From Phytohabitans aurantiacus (lineage in GTDB: Bacteria > Actinomycetota > Actinomycetes > Mycobacteriales > Micromonosporaceae): a stretch of 64,000 nucleotides of DNA. Every line of letters begins with the position of its first letter. Within the stretch, counting starts at the first letter, position 1. The notes beneath the pieces are model-generated. The model had not been told where the DNA came from and did not search any database. It was given only the letters and a program-made list of their open reading frames with translations. This document shows positions 63,925-64,000 of the stretch, in pieces. The stretch spans positions 39,110 through 103,109 of the forward strand of contig NZ_BSDI01000052.1 in assembly GCF_027923225.1 (NCBI RefSeq), in the 5' to 3' direction. Both the position numbers and the translations under genes were made by a program.

Positions 63925-64000
63925 TCAACCGGTGGTTGCAACACCGAGTAGTTGGGCCATTTTGTCAGCTGGGTTGGCCCAGCCGAGGGTCATTCGGGGT
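63925..64000 (-). CDS. IS30-family transposase, C-terminal end (partial)
   Basis: The minus strand encodes PRMTLGWANPADKMAQLLGV then ATTG and TGA. The N/RPR-x-TLGW-x-(T/N)PA-(E/D)-K-...-LL ending is characteristic of IS30-type DDE transposases. Only 24 codons are inside the window; no inverted repeat can be judged from here. Confidence 0.6.
   Translation of the reverse strand, partial: PRMTLGWANPADKMAQLLGVATTG

Overview
The window is high-GC, densely packed actinobacterial chromosome with frequent GTG starts, 4-bp ATGA/GTGA gene overlaps and BldD. Gene order (alaS-ruvX-mltG-aroE-aroC-aroK ... aroB-aroQ-efp-nusB ... bldD / pyrR-pyrB-pyrC-carA-carB-pyrD) and the many Micromonospora-style hypothetical genes suggest a filamentous, sporulating member of the Micromonosporaceae. 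The family placement is inference.

Layout. 1-8 kb: pyrimidine operon (minus strand) led by a PyrR-binding hairpin that overlaps the pyrR ribosome binding site. 8.2-8.8 kb: bldD with its own promoter and terminator. 8.9-10.8 kb: a small WXG100/EspC/YbaB-like secretion-associated cluster. 11.9-21.7 kb: nusB, efp and the shikimate genes with mltG and ruvX, interrupted between aroB and aroK by three unrelated genes (enolase-superfamily OSBS/NAAAR-like enzyme, WYL regulator, alpha/beta hydrolase). 21.8-31.7 kb: alaS, two small membrane proteins, a 1538-residue low-complexity membrane protein, a 41-codon ORF and rarA. 32.9-36.4 kb: aspS and a divergent pair of membrane proteins.

36.4-57.7 kb is the most notable part: three nitrogen modules lie close together. 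These are urease (ureABC-F-G-D), a guanidine-I (ykkC) riboswitch leading a guanidine-hydrolase-type ureohydrolase with a NitT/TauT-type ABC importer, and a urea ABC transporter (urtABCDE) with an AmiC-like soluble binding protein and a MarR regulator beside it. The inferred route is guanidine import, hydrolysis to urea plus ammonia, then urea (internal or imported) to ammonia by urease. Short GTnAC-N6-GnAAC-like sites, candidate GlnR boxes, precede all three modules. Interspersed are an SSI-type protease inhibitor with Asp at the predicted P1 position, a membrane Ser/Thr kinase with DFS instead of DFG, an MFS exporter, two GNATs, and an HxlR regulator divergent from a thioesterase. 59.0-63.4 kb: MarR regulator, hisS, a metallo-beta-lactamase hydrolase and two tandem membrane cyclophilins. 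The right edge clips the C-terminal end of an IS30-type transposase.

Three families of dispersed palindromes fill the gene gaps. R elements are 75-76 bp units with four GATC sites (11 copies, one truncated). P elements are exact 52-bp hairpins beginning and ending in TGATCA (6 copies, several supplying stop codons). Q elements are TGTG...CACA palindromes (2 close copies and 1 divergent). No tRNA, rRNA or CRISPR array was recognised.
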